From an uncultured Chlorobiaceae bacterium (lineage in GTDB: Bacteria > Bacteroidota > Chlorobiia > Chlorobiales > Chlorobiaceae): a DNA stretch of 64,000 nt. The stretch is taken from contig CAJEXW010000001.1 of NCBI GenBank assembly GCA_903994525.1, positions 124,001 to 188,000 of the forward strand, written 5' to 3'. This document shows, piece by piece, positions 61,364-64,000 of the stretch. Each line of letters opens with the position of its first letter. Position 1 is the stretch's first letter. The position numbers were made by a program, and so were the translations under genes. The notes below the pieces were generated by a model that saw only the letters and a list, made by a program, of their open reading frames with translations, searched no databases and was not told where the DNA came from.

Positions 61364-62959
61364 TCAGGGAAAGCTCAATACCTCCCAATGCCCACCCTTG
61401 GTTGGCCCAACATAGCGCAACCGCCCCTCTTTCACTAATTTTGCACTTGCTCGTTCCACCGCTCTCACCGATTTATTGATTGCTTTTGCGACCTCCGCCA
61501 GTGTCAGTTCAGGGTTTGCCGCAAGCAGTTCAAGAATCCGATCGGGCGTTTTGACCGACGTTTTGACCGGCGTTTTGACCGGCGTTTTGACCGGCGTTTT
61601 GACCGGCGTTTTGACCGGCGTTTTGACCGGCGTTTTGACCGGCGTTTTGACCGGCGTTTTACCAATAACATGTTTAGATGAAACATGAACCCCGCTGACT
61701 TCCCCGGTGGGCAACGAAATATTTTCAGCTATTGCTCCAGCCAGAGCACTCTTCTTTCTCCAGATAGTGACTACAAACCCGTCCGTCAGGCTGAACTCCG
61801 GTTCACGCAGACCTGCATTGCTGCAAAAGGTGATCATGTCGCCTGTTCCCGTGCCCATGCGTTCAATGTATTTGGCAAGATAGAGTGACTCCGCCATAAG
61901 CGGGTTGGCAGGAAACGATCCGTGAGGTTTTCTGAGCTTTTCAAGGGTCAGTGATGGCGAAAGAGTACCGGGGTTCCACACCTCCAGTCGATCAGCAAAC
62001 AACATGACCTGAACACTGCCGGTGCTGGTATAATCGCGATGCGCAACAGCATTGACAATTGCCTCCCGCACCACTTCAGGAGGGATTTCGTAGGTGACAG
62101 GAACCTCCGCACTTTCGGCACGAGTACCAACAGCAAGGTCGATTTTCGAGAGAACAAAGTCAACGGCCTGATCGACAAGCTCAAAGGCCCGCCCCTTGTA
62201 TACCTGATATGATGGTATCGGCTTGGCAACCCTTGTACCATGAAAATGAGCACACTTGATCTCCGAAGAGATAAGAAAACGCTGGGGATAGAAGCCGAAC
62301 AACAGCACCGCAGCATGAGAAGGCCGACCCTTGTTCAGCAAATTGAGATGAGTCAACAGCTCAAAAGCGGAGGCATCTTCCTGAAGGGGAAACCCGCGCA
62401 ACAGTCGCGCCCTGCGAATAAAGCGAACCATCGCCTCTGCGTCAAGATCAGCCAGCGAAGCGTCAGGGCATACTGCCGCATCAAACGGCCCGGTACGAAT
62501 CAGCTCCAAATCTTCAAGTGCCTGCACAAGAGCAGCATAAACATCAACAAGCAGTTCGGCACTCGTCACAAACCGCCTCCGTATCAGCTCACTACCCGCC
62601 CGCTGAATCAGCTTCTGGATTTTGGGATGCCGCGTCTCAGCCTCCGCGCCTCTCACAAAAATCAGCCTTGTTTTGTGGTGCAAGGTTGCCGCATCAAATT
62701 CACGCTCTGTTGGTGAGAGACCATCAGCATCCTCATACCCATAGTCGTTACCGAACAAGCCAAGATAGATGTCGCACTGTTCAACTTCAGCAAGATAAAG
62801 TTCATCAGCCCTCCGGTCAGCAGCAGGAACATCCTCAAACAAAAATGGCTCAAAAAACCGACGCATCAGGGCATCACCACGCAAATAATCACGCAGTACC
62901 GCCCGTTCCGTCGAGAACTCTTTTTGAACGCTGCTGATGAAAATGCGGAGTGGTTTCAT
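61364..62959 (-). CDS. DUF4062 and RecG-like ATP-binding domain protein
   Basis: 531 residues, three parts. Residues 1-about 165 are DUF4062 (IFISSVQKEFSTERAVLRDYL; ELYLAEVEQCDIYLGLFGNDYGYE; SPTEREFDAA). Residues about 170-410 form an AlbA_2/HATPase_c_4-like region (PSHAAVLLFGFYPQRF; VVREAIVNAVAHRDYTSTGSVQVMLFADRLEVWNPG; YIERMGTGTGDMI). A KTPV repeat linker precedes a C-terminal helix-turn-helix (LTLAEVAKAINKSVRAVERASAKLVKEGRL). The protein is probably a DNA-binding, nucleotide-dependent regulator; a defence role is possible but unproved. Fragments of paralogues lie at 59.2-60.6 kb. Confidence 0.8.
   Translation of the reverse strand: MKPLRIFISSVQKEFSTERAVLRDYLRGDALMRRFFEPFLFEDVPAADRRADELYLAEVEQCDIYLGLFGNDYGYEDADGLSPTEREFDAATLHHKTRLIFVRGAEAETRHPKIQKLIQRAGSELIRRRFVTSAELLVDVYAALVQALEDLELIRTGPFDAAVCPDASLADLDAEAMVRFIRRARLLRGFPLQEDASAFELLTHLNLLNKGRPSHAAVLLFGFYPQRFLISSEIKCAHFHGTRVAKPIPSYQVYKGRAFELVDQAVDFVLSKIDLAVGTRAESAEVPVTYEIPPEVVREAIVNAVAHRDYTSTGSVQVMLFADRLEVWNPGTLSPSLTLEKLRKPHGSFPANPLMAESLYLAKYIERMGTGTGDMITFCSNAGLREPEFSLTDGFVVTIWRKKSALAGAIAENISLPTGEVSGVHVSSKHVIGKTPVKTPVKTPVKTPVKTPVKTPVKTPVKTPVKTSVKTPDRILELLAANPELTLAEVAKAINKSVRAVERASAKLVKEGRLRYVGPTKGGHWEVLSFP
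61549..61656 (-). repeat. 12-bp tandem repeat coding for KTPV
   Basis: Nine tandem copies of TTTTGACCGGCG on the plus strand: one variant (61549-61560) followed by eight identical ones (61561-61656). They encode (KTPV)n in the linker before the HTH domain. Each unit is four codons, so gain or loss of units keeps the reading frame. Confidence 0.95.
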
Positions 62960-63045
62960 TGGGGTTGAATACTGCTTATTGTTAATGCTGGCAGAACAAA
63001 GACCTTTACTGATGAATGCTCTTCCAAATAGTCCATGAAAACAAA

Positions 63046-64000
63046 CTATTGAGTTGGATTCGATTCACGTATGAATTCAATCAACTTATTCATCCGCTGC
63101 TTCAAATCAAGAATGTTGAAATCTGGCTGCTCATAATTTGACGTTATATATCTTGCTACTTCGACCTTCGGCGCCTGTGTTTCTTTGCCAGATCGGCTCC
63201 GTATTTTTAGGCAATTATCATACCGGCCAAGATTTGTGAGCAACTTCGATTTCGGGCATTTAGTGGTGATAGCTGCTCTCAATTGATCTGGTGGAATGTA
63301 ATTTTCTATTTCTCGGCCATCTGTAACCCATGAATGGCCGGGACCATTATCAAACTCCATTTGGAGCCGCTTTTTTGTTTTGTTTAACGTTACATGGGGC
63401 TTTTCTCGATCGCTATCGAGAATTATTACACCACGTCGATTGAGACGCCGTAGGGAAATAAAGTCCTCAATCTCTGTAGAATAATCTTCGTTGGATAGAT
63501 GCGACGCAAGTCGCCCACCGTAAAACATGATGCTGTAGTGAATGCCTTCTATAAAATCAGCAGTAAGCCCTCGGAGCCAATAGTTGATATACACTCTATC
63601 AGACGGGCCTTCAACCCATATCACGCAGTTTGCCTGCAATAAATCTGACGGGTGATATCCCAAATCTCCGCAAACCGTTGACCGTTGATTATCGGATGTT
63701 ACCCTCTCCACAACCGAAAAGGAGTCCTGAAGTCTTACGTGATAGATTTCGACCTCATTATTGTCCATCAGTGCTGCGGAATGCGTACTGATAAAGTATT
63801 GGTTAGTTGTGTGTTCGGTCAGGTATCTAATGAGTTTTCGCTGTAATATCGGATTGAGATGAAGTTCAGGTTCTTCAATGCAGATCACTGTATCTGTGAG
63901 AACTGTGGCGGCAGAAGCGAGTATTAACACTTCATGAATACCTGTACCAAGTGACTCTATTGGTAACACTTTCCCGTCCATGTGTACCAAGATTGTGTCA
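63046..64000 (-). CDS. OLD-like ATPase with TOPRIM domain, 5' end outside the window
   Basis: The frame is open to the window edge, so at least 318 residues are seen and the N-terminal Walker A is missing. The ATPase half shows an ABC-type signature region (SLGTGIHEVLILASA), Walker B and D-loop (VICIEEPELHLNP), and YFISTHSAALMD. A TOPRIM domain follows: CVIWVEGPSDRVYINYWL (Glu) and GVIILDSDREKP (Asp-x-Asp). This matches OLD-family endonucleases, a group that includes GajA of Gabija and phage-exclusion proteins. No GajB-type helicase is downstream; the neighbour is the DUF4062 gene. Confidence 0.8.
   Translation of the reverse strand, partial: DTILVHMDGKVLPIESLGTGIHEVLILASAATVLTDTVICIEEPELHLNPILQRKLIRYLTEHTTNQYFISTHSAALMDNNEVEIYHVRLQDSFSVVERVTSDNQRSTVCGDLGYHPSDLLQANCVIWVEGPSDRVYINYWLRGLTADFIEGIHYSIMFYGGRLASHLSNEDYSTEIEDFISLRRLNRRGVIILDSDREKPHVTLNKTKKRLQMEFDNGPGHSWVTDGREIENYIPPDQLRAAITTKCPKSKLLTNLGRYDNCLKIRSRSGKETQAPKVEVARYITSNYEQPDFNILDLKQRMNKLIEFIRESNPTQ

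Noticed and set aside
61549..61656. Possible CRISPR array
   Set aside because: Units are 12 bp, contiguous and without spacers, and lie inside a coding region; no cas genes are visible.
61476..61688. Plus-strand open frame made of GVLT repeats
   Set aside because: It is the complement of the 12-bp repeat inside the minus-strand DUF4062 gene; every frame of such a repeat stays open.

Overview
The window looks like a chromosomal segment of a green sulfur bacterium (Chlorobiaceae; Chlorobium/Pelodictyon type). The main evidence is a complete bchN-bchB-bchL set for light-independent protochlorophyllide reductase, set among housekeeping genes (split atpA-atpG, bifunctional thrA, rubredoxin) and a str/S10/spc/alpha ribosomal cluster without adk. 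The genus is inferred from protein character and gene content, not from a search.

Layout. 1-9.2 kb: rubredoxin, mtgA, tRNA-Arg(CCU), a TraF/FadL-like outer-membrane protein, then mutL, cinA and thrA on the minus strand. 9.2-16.1 kb: atpA-atpG leftwards, thrB-thrC-plsC rightwards (with thrA these give the aspartate-to-threonine route), ribH and gmhA. 16.5-18.5 kb: amt and a P-II gene ending at a strong terminator. 18.6-22.4 kb: bchN-bchB-bchL. 22.5-28.3 kb: a thiamine-binding-like protein, purA, engB, cysS, a mannose-1-phosphate guanylyltransferase and rsmG.

28.3-48.2 kb is one minus-strand run of 33 translation genes, in transcription order rpsL-rpsG-fusA-tuf, rpsJ-rplC-D-W-B-rpsS-rplV-rpsC-rplP-rpmC-rpsQ, rplN-[tRNA-Gly]-rplX-E-rpsN-H-rplF-R-rpsE-rpmD-rplO-secY-map-infA-rpmJ, rpsM-K-D-rpoA-rplQ. 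A tRNA-Gly(UCC) gene sits between rplN and rplX, a terminator-like hairpin separates tuf from rpsJ, and infA and rpsC use TTG starts. 48.4-52.8 kb: a tolC-macA-macB-like efflux operon; 53.0-55.8 kb: an ABC-F ATPase and a DUF3365 haem protein.

From 55.8 kb to the end the window is accessory and degraded: a series of toxin-antitoxin modules (orphan HTH antitoxin, DUF5397/VapD, Phd/VapC, a truncated PIN/ORF71 relic, BrnT/BrnA, PIN/ORF71), an IS630-type element that has itself received a 95-bp two-hairpin insertion, dispersed fragments of a DUF4062/RecG-like ATPase family, one intact member of that family with a 12-bp minisatellite, and an OLD-like ATPase/TOPRIM gene cut by the window end. Three toxin genes (vapD, vapC, PIN) are each broken by a frameshift while their presumed antitoxins are open; only brnT is intact. 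No complete new system can be claimed. The strongest leads are the toxin-decay pattern, the two-hairpin element, the tRNA inside the spc operon, and the DUF4062/OLD-like pair at the right edge.
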